The notes under the pieces were generated by a model. The model did no database searches. It was given only the letters and a program-made list of their open reading frames with translations, and was not told the DNA's origin. Positions 13,996-20,970 of a stretch of DNA of 20,970 nucleotides are shown here, piece after piece. The position numbers and the translations under genes are program-made. This stretch comes from a virus: the IMG/VR virus record IMGVR_UViG_3300008261_000215, positions 1 through 20,970 of that record; one strand, written 5' to 3'. Every line of letters starts with the position of its first letter. Within the stretch, counting starts at the first letter, position 1.

Positions 13996-15554
13996 TGAAA
14001 ATAGTTGACATTGGTGTTTGTTTAGATAATAACGACCCTAAAGGGTTAGGTAGAATTCGTGTAGTTGATTATGATGATTATATTGGTGGTAAATCAAACA
14101 TTAAAGAGGGTATACAACATTGGAGTAAGGATGACCCTTTTGTTGCTGCACCATTTTTACCTAACAACATAAATTTTATACCTGAATTTAAACAAGCGGT
14201 AAAAATAATTCGTTATGATACGAATAAAACAACAGTAAACCAAGAATACATCGCTGGACCATTCTCAACAAGGTACGATTTTAATTCTCAAGAATTTAAC
14301 ACCCAAATATCTTTAACATCATATGGTGTATCTGTGGAGGATAAAGTGGATATTATAAAAAATGAAGAAGGTACACTACCCGAAAATTGTAAAAATGCAT
14401 TATCAAAATATAAAGACTACTCTGTTGGTGGAAAATACGGCTCTGATGCTCTATTCACACAAGACGGATTAGTGTTAAGAGGTGGTAAATTAGTTCAAAA
14501 GGATGTTACCAGTGACCAAAACAGAGAACTCCTAACAAAAGGATTTCCGATTGTTTCCGATAAAGTTGCAAAACTTCATTTAAAAAAATTCGGACCAAAA
14601 CAATTTGTAACAGAAGAGACAAAAAAAGAAAGTATCACTGAAAATTCAAATTTAAAATTCATAATAGAATACGATGTTGATAATCTTTCAAATCCAAACT
14701 ATGTAAATTTTTATTTGTACCAAATAAAACCAAATGTAACAAAAAAGTACAATTCAAGTAACTTTACTGAATCAACACAAATATTGGCTGGTGAATCCGT
14801 ATTTTTATACGAGTCGGGTAACACATATACTTTTAGAAGTGAGTTAAACACAATAACAGATTATAGTGGGTCAACATTAACAAATAAAATAAAATTAATT
14901 TACCAAGAAATTAGAAACAAATTAACTCAAATTCAAAGTAATGGATTTAATGGTATTGTTTCATTTAAAATTTTGACTGATTTAATAGTTACACAATCAG
15001 ATTCTAACATCTATCCGTTTTTTTATAGACCAACAAGTGAATTTGAAAACCGAAGTGTTACTACAACAGAACAATCTGATAGATTAACGTTATTTAATAA
15101 CATTAAATTACCGGGTTCAACATCTAAATCTAGTTTGGTTTATAGTAAAGACAAAGTAAATCCTAACACAAGAACAGTAGACAGAACGGTAAAAGTTTTA
15201 AAAACAGATACCACGTCTTTTGAACAAACTTTTGGAAATATAACCGCGGATAAAATTTATTTACTTTCAACGGATACCAATTTTACTGATAAGAAAATTG
15301 ATTTCCCTGTTTTAAACACTTATGAATATGAACAGTCTGATTATATTGAAAAGATAGAACCAAACACATATTCTTTAGTTAGAGGTGAAATACTATTAGA
15401 TTTTATTGACGCTCTTTACAATGTTTTAACTGGTCATGTTCACAATATCAATAAAGAGTATGTTAAAAATGGATACTCTGACCACGCAAAATTGGAAATA
15501 CTATATAATAAATTAAGGGATGAGTTAACAAATAAATCTATTAAAATCAACTAA
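13995..15554 (+). CDS. Baseplate hub-like protein with N-terminal OB fold
   Basis: 519 residues. The N-terminus reads VDIGVCLDNNDPKGLGRIRV, then WSKDDPFVAAPFLPNNINFI, EFKQAVKIIRYDT and EYIAGPF. This is the order of an OB-fold in the N-terminal domain of T4 gp5-type hub proteins: DPxxLGRIRV, DDPFVAAPFLP and a second strand-loop unit. Residues 110-460 are Ser/Thr/Asn-rich and beta-like, without a recognisable lysozyme motif. The C-terminal part (RGEILLDFIDALYNVLTGHV, near 467-486) is helical with HNINKEYVKNGYSDHAKLE. It would sit at the tail tip, connecting tube and spike. It is coupled to the coiled-coil gene by TAATG. The OB-fold call is fairly sure; the equation with gp5 is inference. Confidence 0.72.
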   Translation: MKIVDIGVCLDNNDPKGLGRIRVVDYDDYIGGKSNIKEGIQHWSKDDPFVAAPFLPNNINFIPEFKQAVKIIRYDTNKTTVNQEYIAGPFSTRYDFNSQEFNTQISLTSYGVSVEDKVDIIKNEEGTLPENCKNALSKYKDYSVGGKYGSDALFTQDGLVLRGGKLVQKDVTSDQNRELLTKGFPIVSDKVAKLHLKKFGPKQFVTEETKKESITENSNLKFIIEYDVDNLSNPNYVNFYLYQIKPNVTKKYNSSNFTESTQILAGESVFLYESGNTYTFRSELNTITDYSGSTLTNKIKLIYQEIRNKLTQIQSNGFNGIVSFKILTDLIVTQSDSNIYPFFYRPTSEFENRSVTTTEQSDRLTLFNNIKLPGSTSKSSLVYSKDKVNPNTRTVDRTVKVLKTDTTSFEQTFGNITADKIYLLSTDTNFTDKKIDFPVLNTYEYEQSDYIEKIEPNTYSLVRGEILLDFIDALYNVLTGHVHNINKEYVKNGYSDHAKLEILYNKLRDELTNKSIKIN

Positions 15555-15559
15555 AACGA

Positions 15560-15567
15560 TATTTATA
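15560..15567 (+). promoter_or_regulatory. TATTTATA box before the 15579 gene
   Basis: The gap after the hub-like gene reads CGATATTTATACTATAAAAG, then GAATG. The octamer ends 11 bases before ATG 15579. An AAAGGA lies immediately against the start codon, too close for normal Shine-Dalgarno spacing. Third plus-strand copy of the element. Confidence 0.45.
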
Positions 15568-15578
15568 CTATAAAAGGA

Positions 15579-16952
15579 ATGTCGTACTATCGCTCATATT
15601 TTTCAAAGAACAATACTATCATAGAAAATAGTAGGGTCAACACCGCAAAAAATCCAACAACTGAGATTTATTATGGGGATGGGTTTTCCAGATTCATATT
15701 TAAAGTTGATTTTACAGATTTACAAAGTAAAATATCTAATGGTGATTTAGTTATCACCACAGGAACTACTCATCATCTTAAAATGACTAACACGGTCGTT
15801 GGTGACCCTAAATTAATAGGGGACAGTAAATCTAACGGAAAAGACCGTGCAACTTCTTTTGATTTAATATTATTTTCTATACCACAATCTTGGGATGAGG
15901 GTGTTGGATACGATTACGAATTCACAACATATGACGATAGTTTAGGAAACAAATTGTACGATACAAGACCATCTAATTGGTACGACAGGACAACCACTTC
16001 AGGATGGACGTATCCGGGTATTTATACAGGTGCAACCGTCTTAAGTACAATCCATTTTAATAATGGTAATGAAGACATTGACGTTGATATCACGAATTAT
16101 GTAAATGGTATTATTGTATCAGGAAACACCGACCACGGATTGGGTTTAGCATTTACATCAGCTTACGAAACAATCACGACTGGTGAAACACAACAATCTG
16201 TTGCATTCTTCTCAAAATATACACAAACTTTTTTTGAACCATTTGTTGAATCAACTTTTGATGATAGAATTGATGATAACCGACACAATTTTATAGAAGA
16301 GAGGTACAATAACCTTTATTTGTATGTAACAAAAGGTTCTAATTATTACAATTTAACAAGCAACCCAACCGTTGACATTCTCAACTCAAGTAGTACCCCA
16401 ATTTCAGGTCTCACAGGTCTTACAACAACAAGAGTTAGAAAAGGGGTATACAAAGTTAGATTTGGATTGACAGGACAACTATGTGACGGTAAAAGATTTT
16501 TCTATGATAAATGGAAAGGACTATCAGTTGACGGTATATCCGTAAGTGACGTTACTCAAAAATTTGTACCAAAACCATACACATCAGGATATAGTATTGG
16601 TACGAACCCAACTGAAACTCAAAACTACAAAATTCAGTTCTCAGGCATAAAACAGAACGAAAAAATAATAAGAGGTGAATTAAAGAAAATTGTACTTTAT
16701 CTCAAATCTATTGAACAGTCAAAAACAATATTGTTTGATGAAGTTTATTACCGAATCTTTATAAAAGAAGGTAAAACAAATGTAATTGTTTACGATTGGA
16801 CAAAGGTTGATGTGACAAACGAAAACTCTTTCTATTTGGATACATCCTACATGATTCCAAGAGAATACTTTATGGAGTTTAAATCCAAGACATATACTGA
16901 GGAAATATTTTACAATGACTACGTGAAGTTTGAAATATTATCAGAGATTTAA
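15579..16952 (+). CDS. Virion structural protein, beta-rich
   Basis: 457 residues, Ser/Thr/Tyr/Asn-rich, mostly short strands and turns. The N-terminus reads MSYYRSYFSKNNTIIENSRV, followed by NPTTEIYYGDGFSRFIFKVD, then LILFSIPQSWDEGVGYDYEF (about 96-115) and IDVDITNYVNGII. This resembles the DNRLRE-like jelly-roll pattern in which an IFKVD strand precedes an SWDEG...W loop (inference). The second half contains a YLYVTKG...VYKVRFGL unit, Ig-like in feel, and a C-terminal domain ending EEIFYNDYVKFEILSEI. It has no membrane segment or catalytic motif. It has its own TATTTATA box and lies between the hub-like protein and the Cys-rich proteins. A tail or surface protein is likely. Confidence 0.75.
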   Translation: MSYYRSYFSKNNTIIENSRVNTAKNPTTEIYYGDGFSRFIFKVDFTDLQSKISNGDLVITTGTTHHLKMTNTVVGDPKLIGDSKSNGKDRATSFDLILFSIPQSWDEGVGYDYEFTTYDDSLGNKLYDTRPSNWYDRTTTSGWTYPGIYTGATVLSTIHFNNGNEDIDVDITNYVNGIIVSGNTDHGLGLAFTSAYETITTGETQQSVAFFSKYTQTFFEPFVESTFDDRIDDNRHNFIEERYNNLYLYVTKGSNYYNLTSNPTVDILNSSSTPISGLTGLTTTRVRKGVYKVRFGLTGQLCDGKRFFYDKWKGLSVDGISVSDVTQKFVPKPYTSGYSIGTNPTETQNYKIQFSGIKQNEKIIRGELKKIVLYLKSIEQSKTILFDEVYYRIFIKEGKTNVIVYDWTKVDVTNENSFYLDTSYMIPREYFMEFKSKTYTEEIFYNDYVKFEILSEI

Positions 16953-16955
16953 AAA

Positions 16956-16963
16956 TATTTATA
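16956..16963 (+). promoter_or_regulatory. TATTTATA box before the 16967 gene
   Basis: AAAATATTTATAACT directly precedes ATG 16967, with the octamer ending 3 bases upstream, the closest of the five copies. If this is a -10-like element, transcription would start at or inside the start codon (leaderless). If not, it may act as an AU-rich translation signal. Confidence 0.4.
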
Positions 16964-16966
16964 ACT

Positions 16967-17398
16967 ATGGATAATTTAGATAATTTAATCAAAAACCAAC
17001 TTGATAGTTTCAAAGATGGTAATATCACTGAAAACTATATGTTTTTCAGTAACTTAAAACAATTACATAGACAGTGTCAAATGTTGTTGGAATTAGACCC
17101 ATCTGTGGTTGAATCTATTATACAAAATGGTCACGATTGGGCTGACGACCATGTCGCAGTTGCAAAAGAAAATATTGACCAAGTTTTTGATTTTATGATG
17201 AACACAACCAAAGAATCAATAAACGAGGCAAAATCAAACAAATTATGTGCAAGAGGTGTATCGGCCGCTAAATCAAAATTTAAAGTTTATCCAAGTGCAT
17301 ACGCAAATGGATACGCTGTTCAAGTTTGTAAAGGTAAAATAAAAGGTCTCGACGGAAAGAAAAAATGTTCTGGCTCATATTGTTCAGGTAAAAAATAA
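16967..17398 (+). CDS. Cys-containing YPSAYAN-motif protein
   Basis: 143 residues. The N-terminal 85 are helical and acidic (LKQLHRQCQMLLELDPSVVE, then VAVAKENIDQVFDFMM). SINEA at 84-88 matches a gp21-type prohead cleavage pattern (I-N-E then A). The rest is the recurrent phage and giant-virus module LCARGVSAAKSKFKVYPSAY, ANGYAVQVCKGKIKGLDGKK and KCSGSYC, with Cys at 94, 121, 134 and 139. From memory the module is common in environmental phages and large DNA viruses, with no known function. The TAATG overlap with the next gene ties it to another Cys-rich modular protein. I infer a virion-associated protein, perhaps packaged in the head. Confidence 0.8.
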   Translation: MDNLDNLIKNQLDSFKDGNITENYMFFSNLKQLHRQCQMLLELDPSVVESIIQNGHDWADDHVAVAKENIDQVFDFMMNTTKESINEAKSNKLCARGVSAAKSKFKVYPSAYANGYAVQVCKGKIKGLDGKKKCSGSYCSGKK

Positions 17399-18426
17399 TG
17401 GATAAAAAAATCGTTTGTGAATGTGGTTGGAATTGGTCTCTATCTGATGGTGGAGATGACCCATATACATGTCATAAATGTGGTCATGATAATACAGATA
17501 AGTACACAATGAAGATTTATATTAGTGAAGAAGATTTATCTTATGTAAATGAATCTATTGAATCTGGTGAGGTGATAAAAGAAGATTTATCCAGATGGTT
17601 CAAAGAAAAATGGGTCGATGTTTCCCGTAAGATTGATGGTAAACATCCACCTTGTGGTAGAAAATCTGCCAACGGTGAAGAAGGTAGAAAGGGTTACCCA
17701 AAATGTAGGCCACAAAAAAAGGTTTCAAAAGAAACTCCAAAAATAGCTTCCTCATATAGTAAAAAAGAAAAAAAATCTATGACTTCTCAAAAGAGAAGGG
17801 CAGAAAAAAAAGAGCCCAAAATTGGTAAAGGTAATAAACCGACAATGACAAGATTTGATGAAAATATGGAAAACAATATTAAATTGGATTTATCTTTGAT
17901 ACGAGAATCAATTCAATATCCAAAATTGATTACTGAAAATGTGGAAATTTCAAACGCTTTGAAGTATCATGTTACTTCAAAAAAATCATTATTAGAAAAT
18001 GTGTACAAATTAGGTACCGATAGTTTTTTTCAATTATTAGAAGAATGTAAAGAATTATATCTGAGTGGTTATATAGATTTATCAGATGAAGAAATTACAT
18101 TCATTTACGAAAACGAATATGGTCCAATTGAAGAAACTAATTATGAAGTCATTAACGTTTTAAACGAGGCGGAATACCAAGGAAGAAAGGTAGAACTTGG
18201 TAAAATTATGCAAGGTGATATAAAGAAATTTAAAGTTTACGTTAAAAACGATAAAGGAAAGGTTGTTAAAGTAAACTTTGGATTTGGTGGCAAATCCGCT
18301 AAGGGTAAAGTAATGAGAATTAAAAAAAATAATCCCGAAAGAAGAAAATCATTTAGAGCCAGACACAATTGTAATAATCCTGGACCAAGATGGAAAGCGA
18401 GATATTGGGCTTGTAAAACTTGGTAA
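17398..18426 (+). CDS. Modular zinc-ribbon / DVSRK / RYWACKTW virion-type protein
   Basis: 342 residues with recognisable modules. Residues 7-29 are a zinc-ribbon-like unit, CECGWNW...CHKCGHDN (C7, C9, C25, C28). Residues 66-140 hold RWFKEKWVDVSRKIDGKHPP, CGR and KGYPKCRP, a basic module I recall from phages and large DNA viruses (DUF5872-like, from memory). Residues 185-245 are helical (NVYKLGTDSFFQLLEECKEL). VLNEA (254-258) then precedes the C-terminal module QGRKVELGK, FKVYVKNDKGKVVKVNFGFG and the basic end RKSFRARHNCNNPGPRWKAR, YWACKTW. LNE followed by A fits a gp21-type cleavage pattern. It probably is a head-packaged or structural protein. The stop lies against the stop of the convergent dCMP deaminase gene. 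Confidence 0.82.
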   Translation: MDKKIVCECGWNWSLSDGGDDPYTCHKCGHDNTDKYTMKIYISEEDLSYVNESIESGEVIKEDLSRWFKEKWVDVSRKIDGKHPPCGRKSANGEEGRKGYPKCRPQKKVSKETPKIASSYSKKEKKSMTSQKRRAEKKEPKIGKGNKPTMTRFDENMENNIKLDLSLIRESIQYPKLITENVEISNALKYHVTSKKSLLENVYKLGTDSFFQLLEECKELYLSGYIDLSDEEITFIYENEYGPIEETNYEVINVLNEAEYQGRKVELGKIMQGDIKKFKVYVKNDKGKVVKVNFGFGGKSAKGKVMRIKKNNPERRKSFRARHNCNNPGPRWKARYWACKTW

Positions 18427-18867
18427 TTAATAATAATTAACAACAACCCCACATTCGAGGAGAAGTTGGAGTGATTTCTTTTGAGACTCTTCCCACTTTT
18501 CCTTATTTTTTGTGGTACACACCTCTTTACAGTAAACAGTTTTAATCCCACTATTTACTATACCTCTAGCACAGTCCATACAAGGTATTCCTGAAGTTAA
18601 ATAAATTTTCGAATTCTTCAAAGATACCCCTATTCTCGCTGCATTATAAATCGCGTTACGTTCAGCATGTTCAAACCAAAAGTACTTTTCAGGTCTTTCC
18701 TGACGTTCTTGTTTTGTGTCATCTAAACCTCTCGGAAAGGAATTATAACCCGTAGAAAGTACCTCATTATCCAATCCAACAACTACCGCACCTATTTGTG
18801 TGGATTCGTCTTTAGATTTTAATTTTACCTGTTCAGCAATGTTTAAGAAATAATCTGTCCAATTCAT
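18427..18867 (-). CDS. Deoxycytidylate (dCMP) deaminase
   Basis: 146 residues. It converts dCMP to dUMP, the substrate of thymidylate synthase, and works with the dUTPase at 6656 to supply dUMP. The zinc site is complete: HAERNAIYNAAR with H67-A-E69 (E as proton shuttle) and PCMDC with C96 and C99. IGAVVVGLDNEVLSTGYNSFPRG is the conserved N-terminal part of the family. Length is slightly below T4 gpcd (193 residues), mainly because the family's extra insert is absent. The start at 18867 overlaps the stop of the upstream SAP-like gene (ATGA), so the pair is an operon. It ends at 18427, directly abutting the convergent gene's stop at 18426. Confidence 0.95.
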   Translation of the reverse strand: MNWTDYFLNIAEQVKLKSKDESTQIGAVVVGLDNEVLSTGYNSFPRGLDDTKQERQERPEKYFWFEHAERNAIYNAARIGVSLKNSKIYLTSGIPCMDCARGIVNSGIKTVYCKEVCTTKNKEKWEESQKKSLQLLLECGVVVNYY

Positions 18868-19217
18868 ATTAATTTTTGGTTTGAAATAAAATGTACTCTG
18901 TTATCGTAATATAATCTAAGATTTTCAGCGAGACCCTTTTCTACTAATTTACCCATCTCTCTACAATTATCTGAATCACCAATATCAATACCAACAATAA
19001 ATTTACCGTCAGGTGCCTTTTGATATGTGACAGGTCTAATGTACTTACCTTGGTCGTCCATGGTAAGATGTTTAACCATCTCATCTTTTGTTTGTTTACA
19101 CTCAATATTCCTACTTTCTATCAAACCTTTTAATACATCCAATCTTAATTTTTCATAATCAAACGGTTCGTTGGAATTGATGGTTTTTTGTATATCTTTT
19201 TTTGATATTTTTCCCAT
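18864..19217 (-). CDS. Small protein with SAP/HeH-like helix pair
   Basis: 117 residues from the ATG at 19217. A GTG at 19241 would add 8 residues (VFFTYICN) but lies further into the promoter-like gap, so I prefer the ATG. Residues about 24-50, LDVLKGLIESRNIECKQTKD followed by EMVKHL, match the helix-turn-helix of SAP/HeH domains, which bind nucleic acid (LxxLxxxxGIxxxxxKxELIxxL). The rest has IRPVTYQKAPDGKFIVGIDI, a small beta-rich part. It is translationally coupled to dCMP deaminase by ATGA. Function is unknown; a DNA- or RNA-binding accessory is plausible. Confidence 0.7.
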   Translation of the reverse strand: MGKISKKDIQKTINSNEPFDYEKLRLDVLKGLIESRNIECKQTKDEMVKHLTMDDQGKYIRPVTYQKAPDGKFIVGIDIGDSDNCREMGKLVEKGLAENLRLYYDNRVHFISNQKLI

Positions 19218-19221
19218 ATTA

Positions 19222-19229
19222 CAAATATA
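19222..19229 (-). promoter_or_regulatory. TAnnTTTG box (Bacteroidota-like -7 element)
   Basis: On the minus strand this reads TATATTTG, an exact match to the Bacteroidota -7 consensus TAnnTTTG, 4 bases before the ATG at 19217. The expected TTTG at -33 is only weakly present in the T-rich upstream. It sits just after the capsid-gene terminator, consistent with a new transcript for the SAP-like and dCMP deaminase pair. A single occurrence, so moderate to low confidence. Confidence 0.35.
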
Positions 19230-19247
19230 CGTAAAAAACACCGCAAT

Positions 19248-19274
19248 AAAAAAGGGGGACTAATGTCCCCCTTT
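19248..19274 (-). terminator. Rho-independent terminator of the capsid gene
   Basis: On the minus strand: GGGGGAC, loop ATTA, GTCCCCC, then TTTTTTATT. The stem is 7 GC-rich pairs, extendable to 10 with A-T pairs (19251-19260 with 19265-19274). It lies 21 bases after the capsid stop at 19296. The T-tract is on the minus-strand side, so it ends the capsid transcript; termination in the plus direction would be weak. Confidence 0.92.
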
Positions 19275-19295
19275 CTATTATGAGATTTTTTAAAA

Positions 19296-19850
19296 TTATC
19301 TCAAGGTGTCAAGACTGAATGTAGACAAACCACTTACGTTTACCACACCAAAGTAACGGTTGTTAACCATTTTCTTAGCGTATCTGGTCATGATACCTTT
19401 GATTGGTGTAAAGTTGAATGGATTGTACATTGTAGGTGTCAATTGTAATGGAACGTATGGTGCGTAGATGTAACCAGCGTCCAACAATGATTTACCTTTG
19501 TGTCCAATGATGATTTTACCTGCTGGTAAATACGGGTCTCTGAACACTTGGTAACGACCTGCTAATGAACCGATTTTCTCGATACCCATGTTGTATTGGT
19601 CTTGCTCAGGATTTGCGTTTGAAACGTGGAAGTATTCCAAGTCATCAAATACTGCAGATACCTCAGAAGATACAACAATCCAGTTAGCTCCACCTCTTAA
19701 GGTAGTTTTGTGGATTTGAGCTGAGATTTTGGTTCCAATCTTTTTGAGTGTATCCAGCGAATGATGAACCGTTGTTACCGTATCTCCATTCGTTGTAGTC
19801 CCACTTAGCTGTCCAAGCCGCACCTTTACGAAGGTCACGAAGGATTTCAC
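19296..19850 (-). pseudogene. Major capsid protein gp23-like, C-terminal part in shifted frame
   Basis: This minus-strand frame holds the C-terminal third of the gp23-like capsid protein from about 19727 onward: ISAQIHKTTLRGGANWIVVS, FDDLEYFHVSNA, GRYQVFRDPYLPAGKIIIGH, AGYIYAPYVPLQLTP and PIKGIMTRYAKKMVNNRYFG, ending LDTLR. These match the P-domain to C-terminal part of T4-like capsids. The earlier part of the open frame (19728-19850) is not capsid-like, so its ATG at 19850 is probably not a real start. It continues the frame of 19729-20970, offset by +1 (skip one base) or by a larger indel. The rho-independent terminator follows. See the N-terminal entry for the junction. Confidence 0.88.
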
Positions 19851-20970
19851 GGTCGATTTCTGCTGCGATTTGCTCAGACAATAAAGCTGTCAATTCGGCT
19901 TCAGCATCGATGTTGTGGAATGCACTTACGTCTTGTGCCAATTCAGGAGACCAGCTAGCTCTCAACTTTCTTTCAGTTACAGAAACTGTTACTGACTCAA
20001 GGTCGAAAGATACTTCACCGATTTCTTCTTCGAATTCTAATGAACTATATTCTCTCCAACTTACCTTAATGTCAGTTGATGCTAATGATGTATTAGCGGC
20101 AACTGTATAGTTTGTGAAACCTGTTGTTGTACCGTTATACTTTTGTAAGTCGATAGATAAGTAGATAACTCCTTCGGCGTCACAAATGTTAGCATATTTA
20201 CCTGTTCTACCACTGTCTTTAGAACCGTACTCAACGATACCTTTACCGTATTTTTGAGTTACTACGTTAAAAGGAATGTTAGCAGCTACTGTAGCACCTA
20301 AGTGACTATACAATGAACTATCAAGACCTGATAGGGTATAAACAGTTAATGATGCTAAGAACTCTTCAGTATCCATAACATGACCGTTAGGACCCGCAAG
20401 TTTACCAGCACCTTCGTAAGTTGTGAAACCTGTAATTTTAGCAATCACACTTGATACTGAGGTACCTGAAGCGATAGCTGATTGAGTTGAAGCAACACCG
20501 TTACTGAAAGTAACAAATTCAGATGTTACACCAGTAATTGTTGTGTAAGCACCTTTTGAGTAGTCAAACAAACCAGAATCAACTGAATCATCAGCTTCGT
20601 AGAAACGGTCATACAAGTTGTTACCAGTGTAACCGGCAGCTGGGTCAGTTTCAGAAGAAGGGAAACCGTATGGTTGACGGTGTGCACCTCCTGCAGTTCT
20701 GTCTTGGATTTTAGGTACGAAGTAGAACAATTTACCGATAGGTAAGTTCATTGCTTGTACAGATACGATGTCGTTCGCTAACAATTTAGAGAAAACACGA
20801 CGGATGATAGGGAATACTACAGTTTCAAATGAACCTGAAGCATCAGCCACAGCCGATTCGTTGATTAGGTATGAAGCTTGGTTTTCATACAATTGTGCGA
20901 TGTTGTCTTTTTGGTGACCGTTAAGACCCTCAAGGAATCCTAAGTCGTCCCATTTTTTGATGGTATCTTC
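19684..20970 (-). pseudogene. Major capsid protein gp23-like, N-terminal part, 5'-partial and frame-disrupted
   Basis: The frame runs to the window edge at 20970, so the start codon lies outside. The visible part begins EDTIKKWDDLGFLEGLNGHQ. LINE at codons 35-38 (counted from the edge) is followed by SAVADASGSFETVVFPIIRR, the expected gp21-type maturation site and start of the mature capsid protein. Later come VQAMNLPIGKLFYFVPKIQD, SFDLESVTVSVTERKLRASW and EQIAAEIDREILRDLRKGAA, typical of T4-like capsids, then AGYTQKDWNQ. After CAA at 19729-19731 the frame turns to non-capsid residues and stops at 19684, whereas the +1 frame continues the homology. Combined visible length is about 557 residues, similar to gp23. 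Mutation, assembly error or recoding is possible. Assembled capsid subunit of the head. Confidence 0.9.

Noticed and set aside
18864-19241. GTG start at 19241 for the SAP-like gene
   Set aside because: It would place the TATATTTG box inside the coding region and adds an uncharacteristic hydrophobic lead. The ATG at 19217 is simpler.
19733-19745. Programmed frameshift at CAAAAAG in the capsid gene
   Set aside because: Capsid-like residues DWNQ continue in the first frame after this site, so a shift here would delete conserved residues. A deletion or error nearer 19728 fits better.

Overview
The window reads as a piece of a tailed-phage genome of the T4-like (gp23-type capsid) superfamily. The evidence is a gp23-like major capsid protein at the right edge, a gp55-like late sigma factor, a baseplate-hub-like OB-fold protein, PhoH, dUTPase and dCMP deaminase. 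The DNA is AT-rich. Genes are packed with 1-14 base overlaps or very short gaps, and no tRNA, rRNA, CRISPR array or insertion sequence is visible. Most start codons lack a Shine-Dalgarno sequence, one intergenic gap carries a TAnnTTTG box, and one small protein resembles a Bacteroidota family. Together these point weakly to a Bacteroidota (Flavobacteria-like) host. No stretch over 300 bases lacks a gene.

Layout. (1) 1-1141, minus strand: a large structural protein gene running off the left edge. (2) 1198-3970, plus strand: four co-directional genes, including a tandem-repeat protein and a WYL-like domain protein. (3) 3998-11442, plus strand: one hypothetical gene, then a run with three glycosyltransferases, a degenerate HD-domain protein, dUTPase, PhoH, a degenerate HAD-like protein, two small conserved proteins and the sigma factor. 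(4) 11464-18426, plus strand: virion genes, namely a large protein with a hydrophobic helical block, a coiled-coil protein, the OB-fold hub protein, another structural protein and two Cys-rich modular proteins. (5) 18427-20970, minus strand: dCMP deaminase, a small SAP-like protein, a strong terminator, and the capsid gene, which is frame-disrupted and cut by the window edge.

How it may fit together. The octamer TATTTATA sits 3-16 bases before the start codon of five genes or gene runs in the virion blocks (starts at 1141 minus, and 1198, 11464, 15579 and 16967 plus). It was not found before the enzyme run, which instead has a sigma70-like promoter at 4582-4609. Because the window encodes a gp55-type late sigma factor, TATTTATA is the best candidate for this phage's late-gene signal. 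A second thread is a repeated [I/L]-[N/T]-E followed by A/S. It occurs at the expected maturation position of the capsid protein and just before conserved modules in three other proteins, suggesting shared processing by a gp21-like prohead protease encoded elsewhere. Both ideas are inferences from sequence pattern.
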